A stretch of 64,000 nucleotides of DNA from Spirochaetota bacterium (GTDB lineage: Bacteria; Spirochaetota; UBA4802; UBA5368): assembly GCA_035477215.1 (NCBI GenBank), contig DATIKU010000058.1:124001-188000 (forward strand). The letters are read 5' to 3'. The notes under the pieces were generated by a model. The model ran no database searches. It worked only from the letters and a program-made list of their open reading frames with translations, and was not told the DNA's origin. The position numbers were made by a program, and so were the translations under genes. Of this stretch, positions 27,542-36,581 are shown one piece after another. The stretch's first letter is position 1, and every line of letters begins with the position of its first letter.

Positions 27542-28846
27542 ATGAAAAATATTTATTTCGCCATAACGATCATCTGCGCGTACGGCCTCGCCCACGCGCA
27601 GGAGCCGGCTTACAAATCCGCGACCGAACGTCGTAGAAATACCTACAATGAACCGATAAGCGCCCCGTTCGCGCAGGGCAAATTCGTTCCCGACATCTCG
27701 CTCATCGCGGACTTTTCTGTTGCGGGGCGTGATATCGGCGATGAACGCTACGCGTCGGTTGAAGTTCCCGGCCTGATCCACACTCACGGGCATGATGAAC
27801 ACGGCCATGAATATGCGGCCTTGAACGCCAAAAACGGTTTCAATTTCAATTATGCCGAACTCTCGCTGTATTCCGTGGTCGACCCATACTTCGACCTCTT
27901 CGCCACTTTCCATATCGGCGAGGACTCCTTCGAGGTGGAGGAAGCCTTTTTCACCACACGCTCGCTTCCCCTGGGCCTTCAGTTGAAGGCGGGCAAATTC
28001 CTGAGCTCGTTCGGTCGAATTAACGAGCAGCATTCACATTACTGGGATTTCGCGAACCAGCCTCTGGTCTACAAGGCATTCCTCGGCGATCACGGCCTGC
28101 TTGAAAAGGGAATACGCGCCACATTTCTCGCTCCGATCCCGTTCTATCTCCTTATTGGTGGAGAGGTCCTTTCCGGTGAAAACGAGGCGAGTTTCGGTAC
28201 CGAAGGATTCGAAGATGTGACAAAAACCAATGCGGTCGAGGACGCGATCGGGCCCGAACTCTATACGGGCTACATCAAAACGTCTTTTGACCTGGGAAAT
28301 TTTGTCGTATTGATGGGCGGCTCCGTCGCGTGTGGAACGACGAGGATCAACCACGGTGTTGATGAGGTCACTAACGGGGGCCACGCCATAAACGGGAATA
28401 CTTCCATAATTGGCGGTGATCTAACGCTCAAGTACCTTATCGATTCGTATCGATATATATCTCTCCAGAGCGAATACCTGTATCGCGTTTTCGACGGAGA
28501 CGAATACGATAACCAGGGGGCGAAGGCGGAACTCGAAAAGAAACAATCCGGTCTCTATACCCAGCTCATCCTGCGTTTCGGGCAACGCTGGCGCGCAGGT
28601 TTCCGGTACGATCTCATTAATAAGAATGAGATTAAAGTCGGGGGCGCCGACACCGATCTCCCCGAGAACCTTGTGCGCTATACGAGCATGCTCGAGTTCG
28701 ACCCTTCCGAGTTCGCGCGCATCCGCCTCCAGTACGGTCATGACCGCTCATCGTATCTTTACGAAGGCGAAAAGAAAAAAGTCAACAACGAGCTTCTCCT
28801 ACAGGTCAACATGGCGATCGGCGCGCATGGCGCACACAGCTTTTAG
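27542..28846 (+). CDS. Outer-membrane beta-barrel protein with His-rich loop, metal uptake cluster
   Basis: Predicted outer-membrane protein of 434 residues. A signal peptide (NIYFAITIICAYGLAHAQ) is followed by alternating beta-strand segments to the C-terminus (LLLQVNMAIGAHGAHSF). A His-rich stretch, LIHTHGHDEHGHEYAALN, at about residues 80-97 is likely surface or periplasmic and metal-binding. This resembles zinc-regulated porin-like proteins found beside ZnuA genes. CAGGAGGAG lies directly before the ATG at 27542; upstream in-frame starts are not used. Gene order (small His/Cys protein, porin, binding protein, permease) supports a role in zinc or another divalent metal crossing the outer membrane. 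Confidence 0.75.
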   Translation: MKNIYFAITIICAYGLAHAQEPAYKSATERRRNTYNEPISAPFAQGKFVPDISLIADFSVAGRDIGDERYASVEVPGLIHTHGHDEHGHEYAALNAKNGFNFNYAELSLYSVVDPYFDLFATFHIGEDSFEVEEAFFTTRSLPLGLQLKAGKFLSSFGRINEQHSHYWDFANQPLVYKAFLGDHGLLEKGIRATFLAPIPFYLLIGGEVLSGENEASFGTEGFEDVTKTNAVEDAIGPELYTGYIKTSFDLGNFVVLMGGSVACGTTRINHGVDEVTNGGHAINGNTSIIGGDLTLKYLIDSYRYISLQSEYLYRVFDGDEYDNQGAKAELEKKQSGLYTQLILRFGQRWRAGFRYDLINKNEIKVGGADTDLPENLVRYTSMLEFDPSEFARIRLQYGHDRSSYLYEGEKKKVNNELLLQVNMAIGAHGAHSF

Positions 28847-28864
28847 GAAAACGGAGGCACTGCT

Positions 28865-29758
28865 ATGAGAAAAGTTGCGACGATTCTAATTATGCTCATG
28901 GCCCTTTTCGCTTCAAGGGCCGAAGCGCGGCTCAACGTGGTCTGCTCCTATCCATGGATCACCGATCTGACGGCGAAAGTCGGCGGGGAACGGGTAAAAG
29001 CTTTGTCACTTTCCCAGGGCAACTGGAACCCGCACTTGGTAGTGCCGAGGCCTTCACTTATCGGCAAGGCACGCGACGCCGACCTGCTCATTATGAACGG
29101 CGCGCAGCTTGAGATAGGCTGGCTGCCGCCGATCGTGAGGGAATCGAGAAATCCCCGGATACAACAGGGACTGAATGGCCTCCTCGACATTTCATCGTCG
29201 GTGACGCTTATCGAGGTCCCCATCGCCGTTTCCCGCGCCGGCGGAGACGTGCACCCAGACGGCAATCCACACTACGCCCTGGACCCGCACAACATCGCGC
29301 CGATCGCCGCGGCCATTGCGTCGAGACTGGCTCTTCTCGATCCCGAAGGGGCGGCGGTGTACGAGGCCAAGCTGCTCGCGTTTCGGACCGACTGGAACAA
29401 ACGGCTTGCCGGATTGGATACGCGTTTCGCAGCGCTCCGGGGCGTGAAGGTGGTGTCGTATCACACCCTGTTCAATTATCTTGCGCGACGATACGGGATG
29501 ATACTTGTCGGAACCATCGAACCCTTCCCCGGCATACCTCCCACATCGCGTCACATTGAATCGCTCATCGGGCGTTCGCGTGCGGAGGGGCTCGAACTGG
29601 TCCTCCAGGATGTCTATAATCCTTCAAAACCAGCTCGTATGCTCGCCGAAAAGACCGGAGCGCGCCTGGTCGTACTTCCTCACGACATCGGGGCCGTTCC
29701 CGAAGCGAAGGACCTCTATGCGCTCTTCGAAACCATCGCGGGGAGGCTGGGCAGATGA
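28865..29758 (+). CDS. Metal ABC transporter substrate-binding protein (ZnuA-like)
   Basis: Periplasmic cluster A-I binding protein of 297 residues for zinc or manganese. Signal peptide TILIMLMALFASRAEA. Motifs LVVPRPSLIGKARDADLLIMNG, NPHYALDPHNIAP (metal histidines), VVSYHTLFNYLARRYG and VLPHDIGAVPEA place the metal ligands as three His and one Asp or Glu. The charged His-rich loop seen in many zinc-specific ZnuA proteins is missing, but the upstream porin carries such a loop. It overlaps the permease by 4 bases (ATGA). Zn versus Mn is inferred as zinc from the His-rich neighbours only. Confidence 0.85.
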   Translation: MRKVATILIMLMALFASRAEARLNVVCSYPWITDLTAKVGGERVKALSLSQGNWNPHLVVPRPSLIGKARDADLLIMNGAQLEIGWLPPIVRESRNPRIQQGLNGLLDISSSVTLIEVPIAVSRAGGDVHPDGNPHYALDPHNIAPIAAAIASRLALLDPEGAAVYEAKLLAFRTDWNKRLAGLDTRFAALRGVKVVSYHTLFNYLARRYGMILVGTIEPFPGIPPTSRHIESLIGRSRAEGLELVLQDVYNPSKPARMLAEKTGARLVVLPHDIGAVPEAKDLYALFETIAGRLGR

Positions 29759-30528
29759 GCACGATTCTTCTTCCGGCGCTTCTGGTTTCAATCGTATTGC
29801 TCGGTATCCATTCCTATTTCGGGATACGGATCATCCGGCGCGGCATCATCTTCACCGATCTCGCCATCGGCCAGATGGCCGCCCTCGGGGCGGCCGTCTC
29901 GCTCTTCTTTTTCCACGGGGAGTTCCTGTATCCGTTGTCGCTCGGCTGGGCCCTTTTCGGGGCTCTTCTGGTCTGGACAGCTTCCAGACGCGCGGCGCAT
30001 CTCGAAGCGGTCATCGGGCTTATCTACGCGCTCGGAATCGCCGGGGTATTCATGCTCCTTTCCAAATCACCGCACGGTATGGAGGAGTTTCAAAACCTTA
30101 TGGCCTACGATATCCTCTTTACCGGAATGGATGAGGTGCCGGCAACTGCCGTTCTGTACGCCATCCTCGGAATCGTAATTTATGTGAGCGAAAAAAAGGC
30201 GCCCGAACGGGTCAAGGATGTTTTGTTTTTCATCACCTTCGCCGTAACAGTGACAAGTTCGGTGCGGCTTGCCGGTGTGCTGATCGTTTTCGCGATTCTG
30301 CTCTCGCCCGCCTATATCGCGCTGGTGCTTGGTGAATCACCGCTATCCGTGGCCTTTTTCAACGCCCATCCCCTTATCGCGGCATGGGGAATCGGCATAG
30401 CGATCAACCTGGGATCGATTGCAATTTCTTACCGGATGGACCTTCCAACGGGTTACACGCTGGTGTTTTTCCACGCACTGGCAGCCATCATTATGGCGTT
30501 TGTCCCATTGAGGAAAGTAACAAGATGA
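29755..30528 (+). CDS. Metal ABC transporter permease (ZnuB-like)
   Basis: Inner-membrane permease of 257 residues with about seven to eight membrane segments and the conserved loop SSVRLAGVLIVFAILLSPAYIALVLG of the ABC-3 family. It starts within the stop of the binding-protein gene (ATGA overlap), so the two are translationally coupled. It is somewhat short for the family (about 270-290). No ATPase (ZnuC) gene follows: the next gene is on the other strand and directly abuts (0 bases between stops). The ATPase must come from elsewhere or the system is partial. Confidence 0.85.
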   Translation: MSTILLPALLVSIVLLGIHSYFGIRIIRRGIIFTDLAIGQMAALGAAVSLFFFHGEFLYPLSLGWALFGALLVWTASRRAAHLEAVIGLIYALGIAGVFMLLSKSPHGMEEFQNLMAYDILFTGMDEVPATAVLYAILGIVIYVSEKKAPERVKDVLFFITFAVTVTSSVRLAGVLIVFAILLSPAYIALVLGESPLSVAFFNAHPLIAAWGIGIAINLGSIAISYRMDLPTGYTLVFFHALAAIIMAFVPLRKVTR

Positions 30529-31179
30529 CTATTCGAAATCCATGATCGGCCAACCCCGCTCGAGCGCGATTCGGCGCAGGGTTTCCCGAGGATTGACCAC
30601 AACGGGATTGCCGACAGCTTCGAGTACGGGAAGGTCGGCGATGCTGTCGCCGTAGTAATACGACTCATTGAGGCCTGATCCCCTGTCGGCACAGAATTCG
30701 CGCATAAAGGGTATCTTTCCCGCACCGACGCAGTATTCACCCGATATTTTTCCGGTATACCTGCCATCGGAGATCTCGAGCATGGTCGCGATGATGTAAT
30801 CGAATCCAAGATAAACGGCCACATGCGACGCTATAACGGCGTTGGTGGCGGTGATCATGCAGGCGATGTCCCCTGCTTCGCGCTGTTCTTTTATCATCTT
30901 CAGGGCGTCCCCGTACAGCTTGTCGCGGACAACTTTCTCAAAATGCTCCGCGGAAAGCGCATCGAGCTCGCCGGCCGTTCTCCCCGCGAATTCGCGAAGT
31001 TGAAATTCATTGAACGAGACGGGATCGAGCCTTCCCATCTCGTACTGCTCCCAGAAATGGACGATCCGATCGAGGTCACCCCGCGGGGCGATGCCCTTTT
31101 CGATAAGAAACAGCTTCCACGACACGTCGCAGTCATTGTCGAGAATGGTATGATCCATGTCCCAGAAACGTACGATCAC
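30529..31179 (-). CDS. HAD-family phosphatase (subfamily IB)
   Basis: 216 residues. The nucleophile motif is FWDMDHTILDND (DxDxT), later ITATNAVIA (motif II), KIPFMREF with a lysine (motif III), and YYGDSIADLPVLEAVG (motif IV). This is the SerB/CicA-like HAD-IB pattern for small phosphomonoesters. It is the last gene of a five-gene minus-strand run and overlaps the MFS gene by 4 bases (ATGA). In this setting it may dephosphorylate an intermediate of the kinase/aldolase pathway, but this is inferred from context. Confidence 0.85.
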   Translation of the reverse strand: MIVRFWDMDHTILDNDCDVSWKLFLIEKGIAPRGDLDRIVHFWEQYEMGRLDPVSFNEFQLREFAGRTAGELDALSAEHFEKVVRDKLYGDALKMIKEQREAGDIACMITATNAVIASHVAVYLGFDYIIATMLEISDGRYTGKISGEYCVGAGKIPFMREFCADRGSGLNESYYYGDSIADLPVLEAVGNPVVVNPRETLRRIALERGWPIMDFE

Positions 31180-32396
31180 GAGGCGCCGCCGATCTTCGAT
31201 TCACGAAGCTTCAGACACAGCAGCGCGTTCCCGACCACGAGCACCATAAAGAGAACGAGAAACGGAGTCATGGAGCCCGTTTCATCGGAGCGGAAGACAT
31301 CCATGCCGAAGATGAAAATGACACCGGATATCTGGCCGGCGAGCAGCAAAACGCCCTGGGAGATCGACTCCGGGGCGGGATGGCTTACCTCCGCGCTGTA
31401 CTGAAAGCCGATGGGGCCCGCGCTCATGATGAAAAATCCCAGAACGAACGAAGATGCCAGTATGAGCCAGAACTGCGCGGCGAATGCCAGGCCGAACAGC
31501 CCCGGCACCATAGCGATCATCGCCCCGACGAGATACGGTCGGCGCTTTCGCGTTTTGTCCGAAAGGACGGGCAGGATCGACGCGCCGAGTATCCCGCCGA
31601 TCATCATGATCGCGCCGATGATACCCGCCTGTTCGGGGGTAATCCCGCGCGGCGCGAGGATCTGTTCTATCCAGGTGGTCACCGCGTTAAAGATGCCGAG
31701 ACCTATGAAAAAGAGCACCAGCAAGAGGCGCATGTCCCTGAGTCCCATTATATGGCGCAGTCCGGTGAAGAACGAATATCGCTCCATGCTCTCGTCAGCT
31801 CCGGGAGGCGTCGGCGGGCGTTCCCGAATAATGAAGAGGAATATCGCCGAACCGGCAAGCGTGATGATCCCGTAAATCATCAGCATTCCCTCCATTCCCT
31901 TCGCGGCAAAAAGGAACGGGCTTACCCCAAGCGCCACAATGATTCCCAGGTATTGTGCGAGCGAAGCGAGCCCGGATACCGTCGCCCTTTCATCCACCGG
32001 AAACCACTGCGCGGCGAGCTTGGTGTACGCATTGAGGATGAACGGCTGCGCTACCGCCAGCCCGAACTGGCAGACCGTCACCATGGTGTAATCGGCGGCG
32101 TACATGCCTTTAATGAAGCCGAAAACACCGGCAAGAAGCGCCCCGATTCCTATACCGACGCGCAACCCATAGGTGTCGATAATATATGAGGCCGGGATGC
32201 ACATCACGATATACACCAGCATATAAATCATGGAAAGAAAGCCGATGGAAAGAGGCGACACCGAGTAGAACGTGGCCGCCTCACCCGTTATGGCGGCGAG
32301 GGCCACCCAGTGGATCTGAATTATCACGTTGAGGATCATGAACGCGGCCATGATGATCCATCTATAGCCGTAGACCTTTACCGCCTGTTTATCCAT
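31176..32396 (-). CDS. MFS transporter (FLVCR-like group)
   Basis: Twelve-segment major facilitator of 406 residues. N-terminal YGYRWIIMAAFMILNVIIQIHWVALAAITGEAA, the loop IDTYGLRVGIGIGALLAG, and motif LSDKTRKRRPYLVGAMIA in the central region. The opening resembles FLVCR-type MFS carriers, which move small polar or amine metabolites in eukaryotes; bacterial members are mostly uncharacterised. It sits between the class II aldolase and HAD genes in one run and overlaps the HAD gene by 4 bases. It is the likely importer of the pathway substrate. Confidence 0.82.
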   Translation of the reverse strand: MDKQAVKVYGYRWIIMAAFMILNVIIQIHWVALAAITGEAATFYSVSPLSIGFLSMIYMLVYIVMCIPASYIIDTYGLRVGIGIGALLAGVFGFIKGMYAADYTMVTVCQFGLAVAQPFILNAYTKLAAQWFPVDERATVSGLASLAQYLGIIVALGVSPFLFAAKGMEGMLMIYGIITLAGSAIFLFIIRERPPTPPGADESMERYSFFTGLRHIMGLRDMRLLLVLFFIGLGIFNAVTTWIEQILAPRGITPEQAGIIGAIMMIGGILGASILPVLSDKTRKRRPYLVGAMIAMVPGLFGLAFAAQFWLILASSFVLGFFIMSAGPIGFQYSAEVSHPAPESISQGVLLLAGQISGVIFIFGMDVFRSDETGSMTPFLVLFMVLVVGNALLCLKLRESKIGGAS

Positions 32397-32434
32397 GAGT
32401 CGACCTCCCCATCCCCGTTGCTAAGGGGCCTGCT

Positions 32435-33118
32435 TTATTTTTTGTCTCCCGATTTGCGCGCGATCTCGGCGTCCTGCCCCATCTTTAAAAGCTGGAAGAA
32501 CGGCGCCACCACCGATTCGGGGAGCGTACTGATGGCCCTTCCCGTGCAGAGCGCGTGATAATACACGGTTGCGGCCTTTTCGAAAAGCTCCATATTGGTA
32601 AAGGCCCTCTCGATGCTCGACCCCAGGCTGAGCGCGCCGTGGTTCTGTAAAATATAACAGTTACAACGGTTTTCGAGCTTTGCGGCGACGTTTTCGATGA
32701 GCTCCTGACTTCCTGAAAGCGCGTAGGGAATGAGGTCGATGACCGGCCCAAGGTTGAAGAGCACCTCGTCAAAGAGCGGCGGTATCGGTTCATTGATGAG
32801 GGCGAACACGCTCGCGAATGTCTGGTGAGCGTGAATGATGGCGCTTGCGTCAGCCCGGTTTTTATAGATCGCGGCATGCATCCCCGTCTCGATAGAGGGA
32901 CGGGTCGGTGTCTCGATCGGAGCGAGATCGAGACCGACTATGCAGATGTCCGCCGGTGAAAACCGCGCGTAGTCCTTCCCCGACGGCGTCACTGCAAGGG
33001 CGTCTTCACCCTCTATAAGCATCGAGACATTTCCCCCCGAGCCGGCGGTATATCCCTTCGAGAAAACCATCCTGCTGTAATCGACGACTTTCTCTTTGTA
33101 TTCGTCATATTTTCCCAT
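32435..33118 (-). CDS. Class II aldolase/adducin-family protein
   Basis: Zinc-dependent aldolase-type protein of 227 residues, similar to L-fuculose-phosphate aldolase. SGGNVSMLIEGEDALAVTPSGKDY, the metal ligands IIHAHQTFAS (HxH) and ILQNHGALSLG (third His), and VFALINEPIPP are all present. Phosphorylated sugar or sugar-acid substrates are usual. In the operon it follows the aminotransferase and precedes the MFS gene. FGGY kinase upstream would give the phosphorylated ketose for such an aldolase. A GGAG-type site (GGAGAAATCC) lies just ahead of the ATG at 33116-33118. Decarboxylase or dehydratase members exist in the family, so cleavage chemistry is not certain. Confidence 0.85.
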   Translation of the reverse strand: MGKYDEYKEKVVDYSRMVFSKGYTAGSGGNVSMLIEGEDALAVTPSGKDYARFSPADICIVGLDLAPIETPTRPSIETGMHAAIYKNRADASAIIHAHQTFASVFALINEPIPPLFDEVLFNLGPVIDLIPYALSGSQELIENVAAKLENRCNCYILQNHGALSLGSSIERAFTNMELFEKAATVYYHALCTGRAISTLPESVVAPFFQLLKMGQDAEIARKSGDKK

Positions 33119-33150
33119 GGATTTCTCCTTAAAATTTTTCGAAAATTAAC

Positions 33151-33184
33151 GGTATATCGGGTTTCCCTGTTATGCAACAAACCT
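33151..33184 (-). repeat. Partial copy of the intergenic palindromic repeat
   Basis: Minus strand reads TTTGTTGCATAACAGGGAAA then CCCGATATACC. It matches the left end and part of the right arm of the copy at 58038-58123, with the centre deleted. ATATCGGGTTTCCC on the plus strand is a 14-base exact match to that copy. The right terminus is missing. Confidence 0.5.
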
Positions 33185-33185
33185 A

Positions 33186-34664
33186 TTAAATTTCGACGCA
33201 CTCGAGCACCCGGTCGAAACGCTCGAGTGCGTCGTCGATCACGTCGTCCGTATCCGCCATCGAAGTGTAAAGACGCGAGCCGGCAAGAGATATTATTCCC
33301 TCGGCCGTAAAAGCGGCTCCAATCTCCTCCATGAGGTGCTTGCGTTCCGTAACCTCGGTGAAGAACTTCGGATTGTTGATGTCCATGAGCATGGCCGCCG
33401 ATGTTTCGAGGTGACAGATCGAACCGTGATTGAACGCGATAAACGGCAGCCCGCGTCTGTCAATGATCTCCTGCAGGCCTCTGGTAAGACGATCGCCCGC
33501 CCTGCCGGCCAGAACCGGTGCGCTGGTCTCCTCCATCGCCTTGATTGCGAAATAACCCGCTGCACAGGAAAGCGGATTCGCCGAAAGGGTGCCGCCAACC
33601 ATGGCGCGTTTCTTCATGCCCTGGATTCCGGCCGCAAAGCATTCCATTACGTCCCGCCTTCCGCCGACGCCTCCCGCCGCGGGATATCCACCGGCCACGC
33701 ATTTCCCGAACACCGTGAGGTCCGGCTTCACGCCGAAAAATCCCTGCGCTCCATGGATCCCCACCCGGAATGCGGTCACAACCTCGTCGAAGATGAGGAG
33801 CGCGCCGAAGCGGTCGCATATCTCCCGGACGCGACGGTTATAGTCGTATACCACGGGCCGTGTGCCGCTTTCCGGGCCCAACGGCTCCAGTATTACGGCA
33901 GCGGTGCCGCCGTCTTTTTCATTTCGACCGAGCATCGCAAGAAGCCCGTTCGGTCCGTCGATATCGTTCGGGAAGACCTCCTGGGTGTCGGCGTAACATC
34001 CTGCCGGAATTCCGTGCGCCTCGAGCGGTCCAATGCCGGGAATGCGCATGCCGAACACCATCTGGTCGCTCCAGCCGTGGTACGCGCCGCCGGCCTTTAT
34101 GACCTTCTTCTTCCCGGTGAAAGTCCGCGCCGCTCTGATTGCGGCCATCACGCTCTCCGTTCCGCTTGCGAGCATTCTGAACATCTCGACGGAAGGAATC
34201 AGCCTGCAGATGAGCTCGGCAAGCTTGAGCTCATACTCGTGGAACAGGCCCGTTACCGGACCGCTTTCCCGGATAAGCTCGATGATTTTTTCCTGCACGG
34301 GCTTGTAATTGCTGCCCAGCACCGTCGGACCGCCCGCCTGCAAAAAGTCGATGTAACGATTGCCGTCGACGTCCCATAAATAAGCGCCCTCGGCACGCGT
34401 GATCGCGAGCGGGAAGGGATAGTTGAACGCGAGATTGTGCTGGACACCACCGGGTATGTACACCTTCGCCTCGGCCGTCATTTTTTTGGATCCAGCGCAT
34501 TTCGTTTCAAAATATCGAAGAAAGCCCTCCATACTGTCCCTTTTGAGGGGATACATGGGTTGATTATTCGCAAGGTCGTGCAGCTTCGCAAGCAGGCTCT
34601 CGGTATCCGGCCAGTACGAAATGGCATATCCTTTCGGCATGGGATTTTTTATTTTGTCGCTCAT
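33186..34664 (-). CDS. Class III aminotransferase (glutamate-1-semialdehyde aminomutase-like)
   Basis: PLP-dependent, 492 residues. Core motifs are RAEGAYLWDVDGNRYIDFLQ, GTESVMAAIRAARTFTGK, KAGGAYHGWSD, LLIFDEVVTAFRVG and the PLP-lysine region VFGKCVAGGYPAAG. It resembles GSA aminomutases but has an extra N-terminal segment of about 50 residues and sits in a catabolic cluster rather than with heme genes, so a different amino-sugar or omega-amino substrate is more likely. The frame runs back to 34748, but GGAGG lies 6 bases before the ATG at 34662-34664, fixing that start. It is the second gene of the FGGY kinase run. Confidence 0.85.
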   Translation of the reverse strand: MSDKIKNPMPKGYAISYWPDTESLLAKLHDLANNQPMYPLKRDSMEGFLRYFETKCAGSKKMTAEAKVYIPGGVQHNLAFNYPFPLAITRAEGAYLWDVDGNRYIDFLQAGGPTVLGSNYKPVQEKIIELIRESGPVTGLFHEYELKLAELICRLIPSVEMFRMLASGTESVMAAIRAARTFTGKKKVIKAGGAYHGWSDQMVFGMRIPGIGPLEAHGIPAGCYADTQEVFPNDIDGPNGLLAMLGRNEKDGGTAAVILEPLGPESGTRPVVYDYNRRVREICDRFGALLIFDEVVTAFRVGIHGAQGFFGVKPDLTVFGKCVAGGYPAAGGVGGRRDVMECFAAGIQGMKKRAMVGGTLSANPLSCAAGYFAIKAMEETSAPVLAGRAGDRLTRGLQEIIDRRGLPFIAFNHGSICHLETSAAMLMDINNPKFFTEVTERKHLMEEIGAAFTAEGIISLAGSRLYTSMADTDDVIDDALERFDRVLECVEI

Positions 34665-34777
34665 TTTCATCCTCCGTTGCGCATATACGTTGATTTCACT
34701 GCAGTGCGCCGGACCGCTGGCCGTGCGCGGCTTTTCCGCAGGGACCATCCTTCCATCGGTTATCCGGGTTGTCGTGC

Positions 34778-36397
34778 TCAGCGGTCCCGGTCGTTAAGCA
34801 GTTTGAATAGTTTTTTATTCCTCCGGTACAGCTCCTTGAATACATGGAAGTTCCGGTCATACATCTTACGATATTCTTCTCGAGGGCTGAAAACCCCTTT
34901 AACCGGAATCAGGGCTTTCGCCTCGGCGAACGATCCGATGGATCCAAGCCCCACGGCGCACACCACCGCGGCGCCGATGGTGCCGGCGTTCTGGGTGTTC
35001 TCGATGGTCTCGATCTTCCGCCCCGTAACGTCCGCCATTATCTGGCACCATTCATCGGACTTGGCTCCTCCGCCTACAAAGCGAAGCGTGTACTGTCGGG
35101 GCACCCTGCGCTCCACCGCCTCGAGCATCCAGCGCGCATGAAAGGCGCCGCCCTCAAGCACCGAGCGCACCATCTGCCGTTTCCCGGTCGACAGGCTGAG
35201 ATTGAAGAACATCCCCCGCGCGTACGCATCCTCACGGGGCGACCGGTTTCCGTGGAGCCACGGAGTGAAAATGACATTGCCCGCTCCCGGCCCGGTCTGC
35301 GCAACCACGTCGTTCAGAAACTGATAAAGGCTTTCGTAGACGCTTCCCGGATCGCAGCATATGTGCCGCGCATTAAGGTATACGCCTATCTCGTCGAGCG
35401 CGAGATGGTCCCTAAACCATTGCAGGCAGAGGCCCGACGTCTCCTGTTCGGCGACATACAGGTAGCTTTTCGGAATCGCGCTGAGGATCGAGGCGATGAA
35501 ATTTCCAACATCGACCATGCGGCGGTCGACATTTGAAGCCACCCACCCCGAGGTCCCGATGTAAACATGCGTATCGTAGAGGTCGAGACAGCCCGAGCCT
35601 ATCGATATCAGCGAGGTGTCGCCGCCTCCGCCGAATATGGGAACCCCGGGCTCAAGCCCCATTTCTGATGCGGCGCGGGCGGAGAGCTTTCCCGCGACAT
35701 CGGTCGACTTTATCACAGGCGGCAGGTGTCGCATGTCCACATCGAACATCGAGCACATGGAGCGCGACCATTCAAGCTTTCCAGGCCGGGTATCGAAGAC
35801 CCAGGTGAGATGCGCCGAATCGTAGGTCATGGCGAAATTGCCGGTGGCACGGTGCACAAGGTAGTCCTTTACGTCGATCCAACGGTGCACGCGGCGGAAG
35901 ATCTCGGGTTCGTTCTCGCGCACCCAGTGATATTTCCAGAGCGGGTCTTTTGCCGTACCCGCCAGTCCCCCGGTCACCATCAGCGAACGGAGAGTCTTGT
36001 ATGCGTTCCATTTGTCGATTTTCAAGATGCCGTTATAGAGGTACCGCTCCATCTGTGCGGTCGCGCGCCCGTCGAGATAAACCATCGGGTTTCGCAGCGC
36101 CGTGCCGTTATCATCGACCATCACCGACCCCTGGAGCTGGCAGCAGAACGCCATTCCCTTTATCTGCGCCGGCCGGATACCGGAACGTTCCATGATTGTA
36201 CGGGTGGCAAGACACACGGCATTCCACCAGTCATCGGCCCGTTCCTCGGCGCCGCCGTCAGGGGTGGTTATCAGGGGGTATTCGACGAGGCTTGAATCCA
36301 CGAGTTCGATGGCGTCGCCGAGCCGGTATATACAGGATTTATTACCGGTAGTGCCAAGGTCGTGCGCCAGGATATACAGGCTGCTCTCTTTCACCAT
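34778..36397 (-). CDS. FGGY-family carbohydrate kinase (xylulokinase-like)
   Basis: Sugar or polyol kinase of 539 residues. N-terminal phosphate motif HDLGTTGNKSCIYRL, signature region VKDYLVHRATGNFAMTYDSA, HVYIGTSGWVASN for the ATP site, and C-terminal adenosine motif LRFVGGGAKSDEWCQIMADV. It adds phosphate to a ketose or polyol, perhaps generating the substrate of the class II aldolase two genes downstream. It is the first enzyme gene after the membrane AraC-type regulator (184-base gap). Which sugar is used cannot be told by eye. Confidence 0.88.
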   Translation of the reverse strand: MVKESSLYILAHDLGTTGNKSCIYRLGDAIELVDSSLVEYPLITTPDGGAEERADDWWNAVCLATRTIMERSGIRPAQIKGMAFCCQLQGSVMVDDNGTALRNPMVYLDGRATAQMERYLYNGILKIDKWNAYKTLRSLMVTGGLAGTAKDPLWKYHWVRENEPEIFRRVHRWIDVKDYLVHRATGNFAMTYDSAHLTWVFDTRPGKLEWSRSMCSMFDVDMRHLPPVIKSTDVAGKLSARAASEMGLEPGVPIFGGGGDTSLISIGSGCLDLYDTHVYIGTSGWVASNVDRRMVDVGNFIASILSAIPKSYLYVAEQETSGLCLQWFRDHLALDEIGVYLNARHICCDPGSVYESLYQFLNDVVAQTGPGAGNVIFTPWLHGNRSPREDAYARGMFFNLSLSTGKRQMVRSVLEGGAFHARWMLEAVERRVPRQYTLRFVGGGAKSDEWCQIMADVTGRKIETIENTQNAGTIGAAVVCAVGLGSIGSFAEAKALIPVKGVFSPREEYRKMYDRNFHVFKELYRRNKKLFKLLNDRDR

Positions 36398-36581
36398 ACC
36401 GTCCCGGAGCGGCCGTAGTGGTTCCCGGCGGCCCCTGTTATTCAGCGTGCGCCAGGGCGGGACACACCGTGTACCGGCCCTCCGTTTATCCGCGGTTGAT
36501 GGTTGATGTATACCGGAGAATCCGCCCCCTGTCTCGTCAATTTCAGAGCAATCAGAAATTGAAAAGACGGTATGCCTGCAT

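Noticed and set aside
33336-34379. Plus-strand frame of 347 codons
   Set aside because: Antisense of the class III aminotransferase; caused by GC-biased third positions. No family motif.
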